From: Akkermansia sp.
GTDB taxonomy: Bacteria; Verrucomicrobiota; Verrucomicrobiia; Verrucomicrobiales; Akkermansiaceae
DNA length: 64,000 nt
Assembly (NCBI GenBank): GCA_030523775.1
Contig: JAUNHW010000006.1
Span: forward strand, 1-64,000
Direction: 5' to 3'
Shown here: one piece after another, positions 24,522 to 33,165 of the stretch
How the letters are laid out: every line of letters begins with the position of its first letter
How positions within the stretch are numbered: the stretch's first letter is position 1
Made by a program: the position numbers and the translations under genes
The notes under the pieces: generated by a model
Database searches by the model: none
What the model was told of the DNA's origin: nothing
What the model saw: only the letters and a program-made list of their open reading frames with translations

Positions 24522-26120
24522 TCACTTTTGTGATTTCTTTGCTGCCTTGGCCGCCATCTTGGCCTTTTCCTCCTCTGAGAGAATGCGCGGGAACACAGGG
24601 CTGGGGGCCTGGATGGTGTGGCCGTTCTCCAGCACGCCCCACGCCAGGGACTGCGGGCGCAGCTTGGTGCCGTCCACATTCAGCTGGGAGAGGATGCGGG
24701 CGGAGGCGTCCGGCAGCACGCAGCCCAGCAGGTAGCCGATTTGCGCGCAGCTCTCCAGCAGGTGGGCCAGCGTGCGCTGCAGCTCCGGCAGCTTGGTCTC
24801 GTCCTTGGCGAGCACCCAGGGCTGCTTCTGCTCGATGTAGCCGTTGCAGAGGCCCACGTGGGCGTTGAGTGCGGCCAGGGCGTCGGCTGTGTTGTACTCG
24901 TCCATGAGCTGGCAGAAGCGCTTGACGGTGTCTGCCATGCTGTTGCGGAGGTTGGCGGAGAGCTCGTCGTCCTCTGCGCCGATGGTTACGGTGCCGCCGC
25001 AGTAGCGCAGGCACATGTTGAGCGAGCGGTTGCAGAGGTTGCCGAGGTCGTTGGCCAGCTCGGTGTTGTAGATCATCTTGAGGCGCTCGGGGTCGTAGTC
25101 GCTGTCGTACCCGGTCTTGGTGTCGCGCACCAGGTAGTAGCGCACGGCCTCGGGGCCGAAGGCGTCGCAGAGGTCGTTGGGGTCCACGATGTTGCCGAGG
25201 CTCTTGCTCATCTTCTCGCCCTTGATGTTGAGCCAGCCGTGGACGAGGAGGCGGGGGATGTCCTTGTCCTCGAATCCCATGGCGTGGAGCATGCAGAGCC
25301 AGTAGATGCCGTGGGCGGGCACCAGGATGTCCTTGCCGATGACCTCGCACACGGACGGCCACAGCTTTTCGAATTCCGGCAGGTCGCTGCCCTCCTCCTT
25401 GAGGTATCCGGCGAAGGAGATGTAGTTCACCAGCGCATCAAACCACACGTAGGTGACGTATTCCTCGTCGAAGGGCAGGGGGATGCCCCAGGCCAGGCGC
25501 GACTTGGGGCGGGAGATGCACAGGTCCACGCCCTCGGAACGCTCGATGGCGTTCAGGAGGTTCTGGCGGCGGAACTCCGGGGTGACCACCTCCGGGTGGT
25601 CGGTGACGTACTGCTTGAGCCAGGGAATCTGCTGGCTGAGGTTGAAGTACCAGTTTTCCTCCTCCAGCTCCACCACCTCGCCCCATTCCGGGCCGAAGTT
25701 GCCGTCCTCGCCGCGCTCCTTTTCCGTGAGGAACTGCTCCTGGCGCACGGAGTAGAAGCCCTTGTAGGCCTTCTTGTACAGGCAGCCCTTCTCCTTCAGG
25801 GCGGTCAGAATCTTGCCCACGCAGGCCTCGTGGCGCGGGTCGGACGTGGCGGCCCAGCCATCGTACGCGATGCCCAGGCGCTCCCACAGCGCGATGAACT
25901 TCTGCATCACCATGTCCGCGTACTCCTTGGGCTCCATGCCGGCGGCCTCCGCCTTCTGCTGCACCTTCTGGCCGTGCTGGTCCACGCCGGTGAGGTAGTA
26001 CACGTCCTCGCCACACATTCGGTGCCAGCGAGCCAAGACGTCCGCCAGTACCTTTTCATAGGCGTGCCCGATGTGCGGGGCGCCGTTCGTGTAGTCGATT
26101 GCCGTAGTGATATAGAACAT
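24522..26120 (-). CDS. metG: Methionyl-tRNA synthetase
   Basis: A 532-residue class I synthetase charging tRNA-Met. The start ATG at 26120 gives MFYITTAIDYTNGAPHIGHA with the HIGH motif; upstream in-frame codons lie beyond the promoter. The second signature GEKMSKSLGN is present, as are YLTGVDQHGQKV and WFDALVNYI. It is the shorter MetG2-like form: the C-terminal tRNA-binding domain is absent and the protein ends in a Lys/Ala tail EEEKAKMAAKAAKKSQK. Its promoter is divergent from that of the M23 peptidase. Confidence 0.94.
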   Translation of the reverse strand: MFYITTAIDYTNGAPHIGHAYEKVLADVLARWHRMCGEDVYYLTGVDQHGQKVQQKAEAAGMEPKEYADMVMQKFIALWERLGIAYDGWAATSDPRHEACVGKILTALKEKGCLYKKAYKGFYSVRQEQFLTEKERGEDGNFGPEWGEVVELEEENWYFNLSQQIPWLKQYVTDHPEVVTPEFRRQNLLNAIERSEGVDLCISRPKSRLAWGIPLPFDEEYVTYVWFDALVNYISFAGYLKEEGSDLPEFEKLWPSVCEVIGKDILVPAHGIYWLCMLHAMGFEDKDIPRLLVHGWLNIKGEKMSKSLGNIVDPNDLCDAFGPEAVRYYLVRDTKTGYDSDYDPERLKMIYNTELANDLGNLCNRSLNMCLRYCGGTVTIGAEDDELSANLRNSMADTVKRFCQLMDEYNTADALAALNAHVGLCNGYIEQKQPWVLAKDETKLPELQRTLAHLLESCAQIGYLLGCVLPDASARILSQLNVDGTKLRPQSLAWGVLENGHTIQAPSPVFPRILSEEEKAKMAAKAAKKSQK

Positions 26121-26129
26121 AGCGCGCGG

Positions 26130-26158
26130 ATTGTACCATGCCGCGCCGCCCAAGGCAA
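26130..26158 (-). promoter_or_regulatory. Promoter of metG
   Basis: Minus-strand TTGCCT (26158-26153), 17-base spacer, TACAAT (26135-26130), nine bases before the start codon. Confidence 0.75.
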
Positions 26159-26193
26159 GACGAATGAAGCCGGGTGCATGCCAAGATTGATTC

Positions 26194-26222
26194 TTGCATG
26201 GACGCGGGGTGTATGTTAGGAT
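26194..26222 (+). promoter_or_regulatory. Promoter of the M23 peptidase gene
   Basis: TTGCAT (26194-26199), 17-base spacer, TAGGAT (26217-26222), six bases before ATG 26229. Confidence 0.75.
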
Positions 26223-26228
26223 GCGCGC

Positions 26229-26912
26229 ATGTTCCGTGCCGCAAGACACCTGACGCTTCTGCTCCTGGCCATGCTCGCCGTGTGCGGGTACCGCGCGGAG
26301 GCCATACGGTATGCCCGCGTGACGCCCGACCAGAAGTGGGCGTACACCCCGCTGGCAGACGGGTTCGACTACCCCGTGGGCAAGCCCAACGGGGAGGGGT
26401 ATTACAAATCCCGCGGGCTGCGCCTGGCCACGCCGCGCCACCTGGGGGAGGATTGGAACAGTGTGGCCGGCGGCAACTCTGACCTCGGCGCGCCCGTGTA
26501 CACCATCGGCCACGGCCTGGTCACCTACGCCTCCGACGCCCGCGGGCGCTGGGGCAAGGTGGTGATAGTGCGCCACGCCTTCCGCGAGCCCCGCACCAAG
26601 AAGGTGCTCTGCTGCCAGACGCTCTACGCGCACCTGGACCGCATTGACGTGAAGCTGGGCCAGCTCGTGAACCGCGGTGACCAGATAGGCACCATAGGCA
26701 CCAACCACGGCATGTTCACCGCGCACCTGCACGCGGAGCTCCACTTCAACATCCTGGTGAACTGCGGCCAGCAGGGCATCCCCAAGACCGCCGGCAACTA
26801 CGGCAACCTGGAGAACTTCATCCGCCACTACCGCCGCCTCACCCCGGAAACGAAACTGGTGAAGCTGCCCATCGGCTGCTTCCTCCCCTACAAGGACACG
26901 GAGGGCCTGTAA
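26229..26912 (+). CDS. Secreted M23-family (LytM) peptidase
   Basis: A 227-residue exported protein (signal LTLLLLAMLAVCGYRAEA). The M23 zinc site is recognisable: HLGEDWN (His and Asp ligands) and HLHAELHF (HxH), with the strand GHGLVTYASDARGRWGKVV between and LYAHLDRIDVKLGQLV upstream of the second motif. It should cut peptidoglycan cross-links, or act as a LytM factor; all three zinc ligands appear to be kept, so activity is likely. It probably shares a transcript with nadD, 29 bases downstream. Confidence 0.88.
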   Translation: MFRAARHLTLLLLAMLAVCGYRAEAIRYARVTPDQKWAYTPLADGFDYPVGKPNGEGYYKSRGLRLATPRHLGEDWNSVAGGNSDLGAPVYTIGHGLVTYASDARGRWGKVVIVRHAFREPRTKKVLCCQTLYAHLDRIDVKLGQLVNRGDQIGTIGTNHGMFTAHLHAELHFNILVNCGQQGIPKTAGNYGNLENFIRHYRRLTPETKLVKLPIGCFLPYKDTEGL

Positions 26913-26941
26913 CAACCCCACGCCGCCCCGCCCCACTCCCC

Positions 26942-27514
26942 ATGAAAACGTGCCTTTTCGGCGGATCGTTCGATCCCGTGCACGCGGGGCACCTGCAGGT
27001 GGCCGCGGATGCGCAGCGCGCCTGCGGGCTGGACGAGGTGGTGTTCCTCCCCGCCGCGGAATCCCCCTTCAAGCAGGGCAGCCGCCACATGTTCACGGAT
27101 GGGCAGCGCCTCGACATGCTGCGCCTCGCCACGCAGGGGCTGCCCTGGGCGCGCGTTTCCGGGCTGGATTTGCAGCTCCCCCCGCCCAGCTGGAGCTGGC
27201 GCATTGTGGAGGCCTGGCGCAGCGCCCACCCCGCGGCGCAACTCTTCTGGCTGCTCGGGACTGACCAGTGGGACGAGCTCCACCGCTGGGGGCGGTACGA
27301 CTACCTGGTGCAGCAGCTCACCTTCATCGTCTACCACCGCGGCCACGCCCCCGCCCCGCGCCCGGGGGTGAACGCCGTCTTCCTGGAGGGGGCGCACCCG
27401 GCTTCCTCATCCCGAATCCGCCACCTCCTGCAGCAGGGCTCTCCCCTGCCGGACGGCTGGCTCCCCCAACCCTGCGAGCAGTACGCCCGCAACCACGTCC
27501 ACTCCCCGGAATGA
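26942..27514 (+). CDS. nadD: Nicotinate-nucleotide adenylyltransferase
   Basis: A 190-residue nucleotidyltransferase that adenylates nicotinate mononucleotide in NAD synthesis. N-terminal GGSFDPVHAGHL holds the HxGH motif, FLPAAESPFKQ is the substrate loop, FWLLGTDQWDELHRW is NadD-typical, and SSSRIRHLL is the ISSTxIR-like motif. The length matches the family. nadA at 57323-58255 serves the same pathway. Confidence 0.92.
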   Translation: MKTCLFGGSFDPVHAGHLQVAADAQRACGLDEVVFLPAAESPFKQGSRHMFTDGQRLDMLRLATQGLPWARVSGLDLQLPPPSWSWRIVEAWRSAHPAAQLFWLLGTDQWDELHRWGRYDYLVQQLTFIVYHRGHAPAPRPGVNAVFLEGAHPASSSRIRHLLQQGSPLPDGWLPQPCEQYARNHVHSPE

Positions 27515-27546
27515 CCCCGGGGCAGGGGGCGAGCACCGCCATGGGA

Positions 27547-27720
27547 TTTACTAGGTACCCGTCTCCGCCAAGGCTACGCCGAGGCGGGCTATGTACTAGG
27601 TACTATTTGCGAAGTAAGCGCGCGCTTCGCGCGCGGGGCAACCAAACGCTCGCGCGGCAACGGAGTGGCAACAGAAAAATGCGCACGATATGTACCCTAC
27701 GGGCGCGCTGGCATTGAGCC
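27547..27720. repeat. Composite intergenic repeat behind nadD (modules A, C, D)
   Basis: The tract holds TTTACTAGGTAC (27547-27558), a module C unit CCGTCTCCGCCAAGGCTACG and onward (27559-27589), TATGTACTAGGTACTATTTG (27590-27609), a GC hairpin GCGCGCGCTTCGCGCGCG (about 27618-27635) and module D (CAACCAAACGCTCGCGCG). Module D has a close relative at 58607-58650. No gene is seen in 27515-28050; the rest of that gap is the rpsL promoter and leader plus about 150 bases (27721-27870) with only a weak hairpin CCCAATCCCGTGAGGGTTGG. Confidence 0.65.
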
Positions 27721-27876
27721 ATCTTGATGGCGATACAAATTTAGCCCAATCCCGTGAGGGTTGGGGGTAACCTGCCAATTTCCAGCCCCACTTTTCGATT
27801 TTCCCAGACCCCGCCCCGCTGCCGGAGCATAATGGGCCGCCAATGCAAAAAAAATGAAAATTTCGGAAAAAAAGGC

Positions 27877-27904
27877 TTGCCATTGTAAAAAAAACGGCTA
27901 AAAT
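27877..27904 (+). promoter_or_regulatory. Promoter of the ribosomal cluster
   Basis: TTGCCA (27877-27882), 16-base spacer, TAAAAT (27899-27904), preceded by long A runs that could act as an UP element. Transcription should start near 27911. Confidence 0.7.
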
Positions 27905-27910
27905 GAGCGC

Positions 27911-28050
27911 CCCTGCACGCCGCCTCTAACAGGCAACACAACGCAGGGACTTATCGGGTGCGCCGCCGGAGAAACGGCAGGTTTCCTCTAGGGAGAGGCA
28001 GCTTGCAGCAACTGGCTAAGCCCCGTGCAACCACAAAACTAGAAGGAAAC
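27911..28050 (+). promoter_or_regulatory. Long, possibly structured rpsL leader
   Basis: About 140 bases separate the expected transcription start from rpsL, the longest leader in the window. Local pairings are visible: GCCG/CGGC around 27963-27980, CCTCT-AGGG-AGAGG at about 27985-27998, and a third around GCAGCTTGC. A good Shine-Dalgarno (GAAGGAAA, 28042-28049) ends it. Autogenous control by a ribosomal protein is plausible but not shown. Confidence 0.4.
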
Positions 28051-28437
28051 ATGCCGACCATCAATCAGCTCGTCCGCAAGGGACGAATCGTACCGGAAGA
28101 GAAGTCGAAGTCTCGCGCTCTTCACAGCTGCCCGCAGCGCCGCGGGGTCTGCCTCCAGGTGATGACCCGCACGCCGAAGAAGCCCAACTCCGCTCTTCGT
28201 AAAGTTGCAAAAGTTCGCCTCACCAACGGCGAGGAAGTTATCGCCTACATCGGCGGCGAGGGCCACAACCTCCAGGAGCACAGCATCGTGCTCGTCCGCG
28301 GAGGCCGTGTGAAGGACCTTCCCGGTGTGCGCTACCACATCGTCCGCGGCGCCCTGGACTGCCTGGGCGTGGAGAAGCGCCGCCGCGGCCGCTCCAAGTA
28401 CGGTGCCAAGCGCCCCAAGGAAGCCGCCAAGAAGTAA
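28051..28437 (+). CDS. rpsL: Ribosomal protein S12
   Basis: A 128-residue small-subunit protein of the decoding centre. The family core is visible: [31 protein letters not shown] (the streptomycin-target Lys in PKKPNSA), [20 protein letters not shown] and [12 protein letters not shown], with a basic tail [22 protein letters not shown] 28051 follows a clear Shine-Dalgarno. It opens the str/S10 gene run; rpsG follows after 24 bases. Confidence 0.96.
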   Translation: MPTINQLVRKGRIVPEEKSKSRALHSCPQRRGVCLQVMTRTPKKPNSALRKVAKVRLTNGEEVIAYIGGEGHNLQEHSIVLVRGGRVKDLPGVRYHIVRGALDCLGVEKRRRGRSKYGAKRPKEAAKK

Positions 28438-28461
28438 GAACCCCCAACATAAATCACAGTT

Positions 28462-28935
28462 ATGGCCCGTCGTAAACGCGTCTACAGAAAAATTGAACAT
28501 CGTGACTCCCGTTACGATTCCGTGCTTGTTGGCAAGCTCATCGGCAAGGTGATGCTGGGCGGCAAGCGTTCCCTCGCAGAGCGCATCGTCTACAAGGCGA
28601 TCGATATTGCCAACGAGGGCACCGACACCGTCAGCCCCCTGGAAATCCTGACCCGCGCGATTGAAAACGCCAAGCCGCGCGTGGAGGTGAAGAGCCGCCG
28701 CGTGGGCGGCGCCACCTACCAGGTGCCGCTGGAGGTTGCCCCGGACCGCTCCGAGGCCCTTGCCATGCGCTGGCTCATCAACTTTGCGCGCAACCGCAAG
28801 GGTGTGCCCATGGCCAAGGCCCTGGCAAACGAAATCAAGGAAGCCGCAGCCAACCAGGGTGCCGCCGTGCGCAAGCGCGACGACGTGCACAAGATGGCCC
28901 AGGCCAACCGCGCATTCGCCCACTTCCGCTGGTAA
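28462..28935 (+). CDS. rpsG: Ribosomal protein S7
   Basis: A 157-residue 16S rRNA-binding protein that starts assembly of the 30S head. Visible: MARRKRVYRKIEHRDSRYDS, KLIGKVMLGGKRSLAERIVY, VKSRRVGGATYQVPLEVAPD and the C-terminal KMAQANRAFAHFRW. Second gene of the str run; the spacer before it (CCCCCAACATAAATCACAGTT) has no Shine-Dalgarno. Confidence 0.96.
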   Translation: MARRKRVYRKIEHRDSRYDSVLVGKLIGKVMLGGKRSLAERIVYKAIDIANEGTDTVSPLEILTRAIENAKPRVEVKSRRVGGATYQVPLEVAPDRSEALAMRWLINFARNRKGVPMAKALANEIKEAAANQGAAVRKRDDVHKMAQANRAFAHFRW

Positions 28936-29005
28936 GCAGCCGGCGGAAGTTTCTCGTATTCTCGCAAAACGTAATCTCTGAACCCCAAACATTCATATTA
29001 CCATT

Positions 29006-31189
29006 ATGGCTAACGTAAGCAGCCCAGACCGCAAGGCCCCGCTCGAGCGCTACCGCAACTTCGGTATCGCCGCTCACATCGACGGCGGCAAAACCACGCT
29101 CTCCGAACGCATCCTCTTCTACACTGGCATGATCCACAAGATCGGCGAGACCCACGAAGGGTCCGCAACGACCGACTGGATGGAGCAGGAGCAGGAGCGC
29201 GGTATCACCATCACCTCCGCCGCCGTTACCACCAACTGGCGCCAGCTGCCCGCCGAGGGCTGCTACAAGATCTACGAGAACGAGAACTTCCAGCTCAACG
29301 TGATTGACACCCCCGGGCACGTGGACTTCACCGCAGAGGTGGAGCGCTCCCTGCGCGTGCTCGACGGCGCCATCGTTGTCTTCTGCGGTGTGGCCGGCGT
29401 GCAGCCCCAGACCCAGACCGTGTGGCGCCAGGCCACCAAGTACAACGTGCCCCGCATCTGCTTCGTCAACAAGATGGACCGCACAGGCGCCAACTTCGCA
29501 AGCGTGCTGGACGGCATCCGCAACAAGCTGCATGCAAACGCCGCCTCCATCCTCGTCCCCATCGGCGCAGAGGACCAGCTGCGCGGCCAGATTGACGTGG
29601 TGAACCAGAAGGCCATCCTCTACGCGGACAACGACCGCCTGGGCTCCACCTACGAGGTGGTGGACATCCCCGCCGAGCTCAAGCAGCAGGCGGAGGACGC
29701 CCTGCAGGAGCTCAAGGAGAAGGTGGCAGACGTGGACGACGAGCTCGCGGAGCTCTTCCTGATGGAGGAGCCCATCGATGCCCCCACGCTCAAGGCAGCC
29801 ATCCGCCGCGCCACCATCGCCAACAAGTTCGTGCCCGTGGCCGGCGGCTCCGCCTTCAAGAACAAGGGCGTGCAGGCCCTGCTGGACGCCGTGGTGGACT
29901 ACCTGCCCTCCCCGCTGGAGGCCAAGCAGGCCACGGTGACCTCCACCATTTCCAACGGCCTTGACGAGAACGGCTACGAAACCTTCGAGACCAAGGAGGT
30001 GAACCCCTCCGACGACGACCAGCCCATCGCCCTGGCATTCAAGCTCTGGGCAGACAAGTTCGTGGGCTCCCTGGTGTTCATCCGCGTGTACACCGGCGTC
30101 ATCCACAAGGGCGACACCGTCTACAACCCCCGCACCCGCAAGCGTGAGCGCGTGGGCCGCCTGCTCCAGATCCAGGCAAACGTGCACACGGATGTGGACG
30201 CCGTGTACTCCGGCGATATCGCCGCCATCGTGGGCCTGAAGAACGCCACCACGGGCGACACCCTGGCCGCGGACGACTTCGACTACACGCTGGAGCCCCC
30301 CACCTTCCCGGACACCGTGATTTCCATGGCCGTGGAACCCCTTACCAAGGCTGACCAGGAGAAGATGTCCAACGCCCTCCAGCGCCTCTCCGCAGAAGAC
30401 CCCACCTTCCGCGTGAAGACGGACGAGGAGACCGGCCAGACCATCATCGCCGGCATGGGTGAGCTTCACCTGGACATCATCGTGGACCGCCTCAAGCGCG
30501 AGTTCAAGGTGGAGGCCAACACCGGCAAGCCCCAGATCGCCTACCGCGAAACCATCACCAAGAGCGCGGACCACGTGCAGGGCAAGCTCGTCAAGCAGTC
30601 CGGCGGCCGCGGCCAGTACGGTGATGTCATCATCGACATGCGCCCCGGCGAGCGCGGCACAGGCCTCAAGATTGCCAACAAGATTGTTGGCGGCGCCATT
30701 CCCAAGGAGTACATGAACGCCGTGTACGCCGGCCTCAACGAGGCCATGAACTCCGGCTCCGTTGCCGGGTATCCCGTGGAAGACGTGGAGGTGGACGTGG
30801 TGGACGGCTCCTACCATGAGGTGGACTCCAACGAAAACGCCTTCAAGATGGCCGCCATCTTCGCCATGAAGAACGCCTTCGCCAAGTGCGGCCCTGTGCT
30901 GCTGGAGCCCATCATGAGCGTGGAGGTCACCACCCCCGCCGAAAACCAGGGCGATATCATGGGCGACCTCAACCGCCGCCGCGCCAACGTCAACAACATG
31001 GAACACCGCGGTGCGGAATGCATCCTCACCGCCAAGGTGCCCCTGGCAGAGATGTTCGGCTACTCCACGGATATCCGCACCCTCTCCAAGGGCCTCGCCT
31101 CCTACTCCATGGAACCCTCCCACTTCGAGCAAGTCCCCCCGAACCTTGTCGCACAAATCGTCAAGGCCCGCGGTGGTGATGCCAAATAA
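29006..31189 (+). CDS. fusA: Translation elongation factor G
   Basis: A 727-residue translocation GTPase. G motifs: AHIDGGKTT (the usual AHIDAGKTT with Ala to Gly), switch RGITITSAA, DTPGHVDFT, and NKMDRTGA. Domains III to V follow, with GMGELHLDIIVDRLKREF and the C-terminal LNRRRANVNNMEHRG. An insertion-free length near 720 residues fits the standard single-copy EF-G. No tuf gene follows; rpsJ comes next. Confidence 0.96.
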   Translation: MANVSSPDRKAPLERYRNFGIAAHIDGGKTTLSERILFYTGMIHKIGETHEGSATTDWMEQEQERGITITSAAVTTNWRQLPAEGCYKIYENENFQLNVIDTPGHVDFTAEVERSLRVLDGAIVVFCGVAGVQPQTQTVWRQATKYNVPRICFVNKMDRTGANFASVLDGIRNKLHANAASILVPIGAEDQLRGQIDVVNQKAILYADNDRLGSTYEVVDIPAELKQQAEDALQELKEKVADVDDELAELFLMEEPIDAPTLKAAIRRATIANKFVPVAGGSAFKNKGVQALLDAVVDYLPSPLEAKQATVTSTISNGLDENGYETFETKEVNPSDDDQPIALAFKLWADKFVGSLVFIRVYTGVIHKGDTVYNPRTRKRERVGRLLQIQANVHTDVDAVYSGDIAAIVGLKNATTGDTLAADDFDYTLEPPTFPDTVISMAVEPLTKADQEKMSNALQRLSAEDPTFRVKTDEETGQTIIAGMGELHLDIIVDRLKREFKVEANTGKPQIAYRETITKSADHVQGKLVKQSGGRGQYGDVIIDMRPGERGTGLKIANKIVGGAIPKEYMNAVYAGLNEAMNSGSVAGYPVEDVEVDVVDGSYHEVDSNENAFKMAAIFAMKNAFAKCGPVLLEPIMSVEVTTPAENQGDIMGDLNRRRANVNNMEHRGAECILTAKVPLAEMFGYSTDIRTLSKGLASYSMEPSHFEQVPPNLVAQIVKARGGDAK

Positions 31190-31227
31190 TCCAACCTGAT
31201 TACTAACCCAAACATAACCGCACGTTC

Positions 31228-31536
31228 ATGCAAAGTCCCAAAATCCGCATCCGTCTCCGTGCATTTGACAGCCGCGCCATCGACCACTCCGCCTCGGAGA
31301 TCGTCGAGACCGCCAAGCGTACAGGTGCAAAAGTCGCAGGGCCGATTCCTTTGCCGACTCGTATCGAGAAGTTCTCTGTGAACCGCTCGGTCCATGTTAA
31401 CAAGAAATCCGCCGACCAGTTCGAAATCCGTACCCACAAGCGTCTGCTCGACATCGTCGACCCGACCTCCCGCACCGTGGAGGAGCTCAAGAAGCTCAAC
31501 CTTCCGGCCGGCGTGGATATCATGATCAAGATCTGA
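31228..31536 (+). CDS. rpsJ: Ribosomal protein S10
   Basis: A 102-residue protein of the 30S head, also NusE in antitermination. Visible: [38 protein letters not shown] and [20 protein letters not shown]. It begins the S10 part of the cluster directly behind fusA; the leader to it has no Shine-Dalgarno. Confidence 0.96.
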   Translation: MQSPKIRIRLRAFDSRAIDHSASEIVETAKRTGAKVAGPIPLPTRIEKFSVNRSVHVNKKSADQFEIRTHKRLLDIVDPTSRTVEELKKLNLPAGVDIMIKI

Positions 31537-31571
31537 GCCCGTCTTATTAACCTCAACTCTTATTTACGAAC

Positions 31572-32216
31572 ATGTCTTTAGGACTTATTGGTAAGAAGGT
31601 TGGCATGACCCGCGTCTTCAACAAGGAGACCGGAGCCATGGTTCCCGTCACTGTCATCGATGTGACCGGCAACACCTACGGCCAGGTGAAGACCGCCGAG
31701 AAGGACGGCTACACCGCCGTGCAGGTGGCGTTCGACTCCCAGAAGGAGAGCCGCCTCTCCAAGCCGGTGGCCGGCCACTTCAAGAAGCTGGGTATCGCCC
31801 CCGCCAAGCTCCTCAAGGAGTTCCGCGTGGAGGCCGCCGAGCTCCCCGAAGAGGGTGCCGCCCATCCCGGCTGCGATCTCTTCGAGGAAGGCGCCTGGGT
31901 GGATGTCATCGGCACCTCCAAGGGCAAGGGCTTCCAGGGTGTGATGCGCCGCCACAACTTCCACGGCTCCCCCATGGCCCACGGCTCCATGATGCACCGC
32001 CGCACCGGTGGTGTGGGCGCCTGCGCCACCCCCTCCCGCGTGTGGAAGGGCCAGAAGATGCCCGGCCACATGGGCAACGAGCGCCGCACGGTGCAGAACC
32101 TCAAAGTTGTCCAGGTGCGCAAGGACGACAACGTGATCCTCGTCTCCGGCCCGGTTCCCGGCGCCAAGGGATCCTACGTGGTTATCCGCCCCGCCAAGAA
32201 GAAGAACGGTAAATAA
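31572..32216 (+). CDS. rplC: Ribosomal protein L3
   Basis: A 214-residue 23S rRNA-binding protein near the peptidyl-transferase centre. Visible: GLIGKKVGMTRVFNKETG, GTSKGKGFQGVMRRHNF, and the loop RRTGGVGACATPSRVWKGQK with MPGHMGNERRTVQNLKVV. Fourth of the conserved S10-cluster block; 35-base spacer without Shine-Dalgarno. Confidence 0.95.
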   Translation: MSLGLIGKKVGMTRVFNKETGAMVPVTVIDVTGNTYGQVKTAEKDGYTAVQVAFDSQKESRLSKPVAGHFKKLGIAPAKLLKEFRVEAAELPEEGAAHPGCDLFEEGAWVDVIGTSKGKGFQGVMRRHNFHGSPMAHGSMMHRRTGGVGACATPSRVWKGQKMPGHMGNERRTVQNLKVVQVRKDDNVILVSGPVPGAKGSYVVIRPAKKKNGK

Positions 32217-32241
32217 CAACACGAACTAGGAGAACCTATCT

Positions 32242-32850
32242 ATGTCCGCTAATCAATTGACAATCGAGGCCGCCAACGCCGCCAACATCGTGACGGTGGG
32301 ACCCGAAAAGGGCAGCCAGGCCGTGCATGACCTGGTGACCGCCTACCGCGCCAACCGCCGCACCGGCTCCGCCAACACCAAGACCCGCGCGGAGGTGGCC
32401 GGCAACAACAAGAAGATCTACCGCCAGAAGGGCACGGGCAACGCCCGTCACGGCGACCACCAGAGCCCCATCTTCGTGGGTGGCGGCGTGGTGTTCGGCC
32501 CCCGCCCCTGCGATTACAGCAAGAAGGTGAACAAGTCCACCCGCAAGCTGGCCCTCCGCCGCGTGCTCGGGGATATCATCTCCGGCGGCAAGGTCGTCAC
32601 CGTTCCCTCCTTCTCCGTGGAGGACGGCAAGACCAAGAGCTTCGTGGCCGCCGTGGCCGCCATCGCAGAGGGTAAGAAGATCCTCATCATCGCCGAGTCC
32701 TTTGACGAGAAGACCAAGCGTGCCGGCCGCAACGTGGCGGACGTGCTGCTCATGTCTGCCGCAGAGGTGAACGTGGAGCAGCTGCTTGACGCCCGCAAGG
32801 TCGTCATCGTTGAATCCGCACTGGAATCCATCGCCAACCGCACCAAGTAA
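32242..32850 (+). CDS. rplD: Ribosomal protein L4
   Basis: A 202-residue 23S rRNA-binding protein lining the exit tunnel. Visible: RANRRTGSANTKTRAEVAGN, KKIYRQKGTGNARHG and VVFGPRPCDYSKKVNKSTRK. In E. coli L4 also represses the S10 operon; no such leader hairpin is obvious before rpsJ here. It is one of the few genes with a good Shine-Dalgarno (TAGGAGA, 32227-32233). Confidence 0.94.
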   Translation: MSANQLTIEAANAANIVTVGPEKGSQAVHDLVTAYRANRRTGSANTKTRAEVAGNNKKIYRQKGTGNARHGDHQSPIFVGGGVVFGPRPCDYSKKVNKSTRKLALRRVLGDIISGGKVVTVPSFSVEDGKTKSFVAAVAAIAEGKKILIIAESFDEKTKRAGRNVADVLLMSAAEVNVEQLLDARKVVIVESALESIANRTK

Positions 32851-32852
32851 CC

Positions 32853-33137
32853 ATGAACGATATCTACGACGTCATCAAGAAGCCCCGCGTGTCGGAAAAG
32901 GCGACCGTGCTTCACGAGACCACCGGCGTGCTCACGCTGGAGGTGGACGTGAATGCCACCAAGGTCGATATCAAGAAAGCCGTGGAGAAGGCCTTCGGCA
33001 AGAAGGTGCTTTCCGTCCGCACGGCCAACTACGACGGCAAGGAGCGCCGCAAGCGCACCAAGGACGCCGGCTGCTCGCCCGCCTGGAAGAAGGCGTACGT
33101 GCGCCTGGCCGCCGGTGAGAGCCTGGACCTCATCTAA
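32853..33137 (+). CDS. rplW: Ribosomal protein L23
   Basis: A 94-residue protein at the tunnel exit, docking site of trigger factor and SRP. Visible: IKKPRVSEKATVLHETTG, LEVDVNATKVDIKKAVEKAF and VLSVRTANYDGKERRKR. It starts two bases after the rplD stop, so it is translationally coupled. Confidence 0.94.
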   Translation: MNDIYDVIKKPRVSEKATVLHETTGVLTLEVDVNATKVDIKKAVEKAFGKKVLSVRTANYDGKERRKRTKDAGCSPAWKKAYVRLAAGESLDLI

Positions 33138-33165
33138 CCCGGAACCCCAAACCACGTAAGCTATT

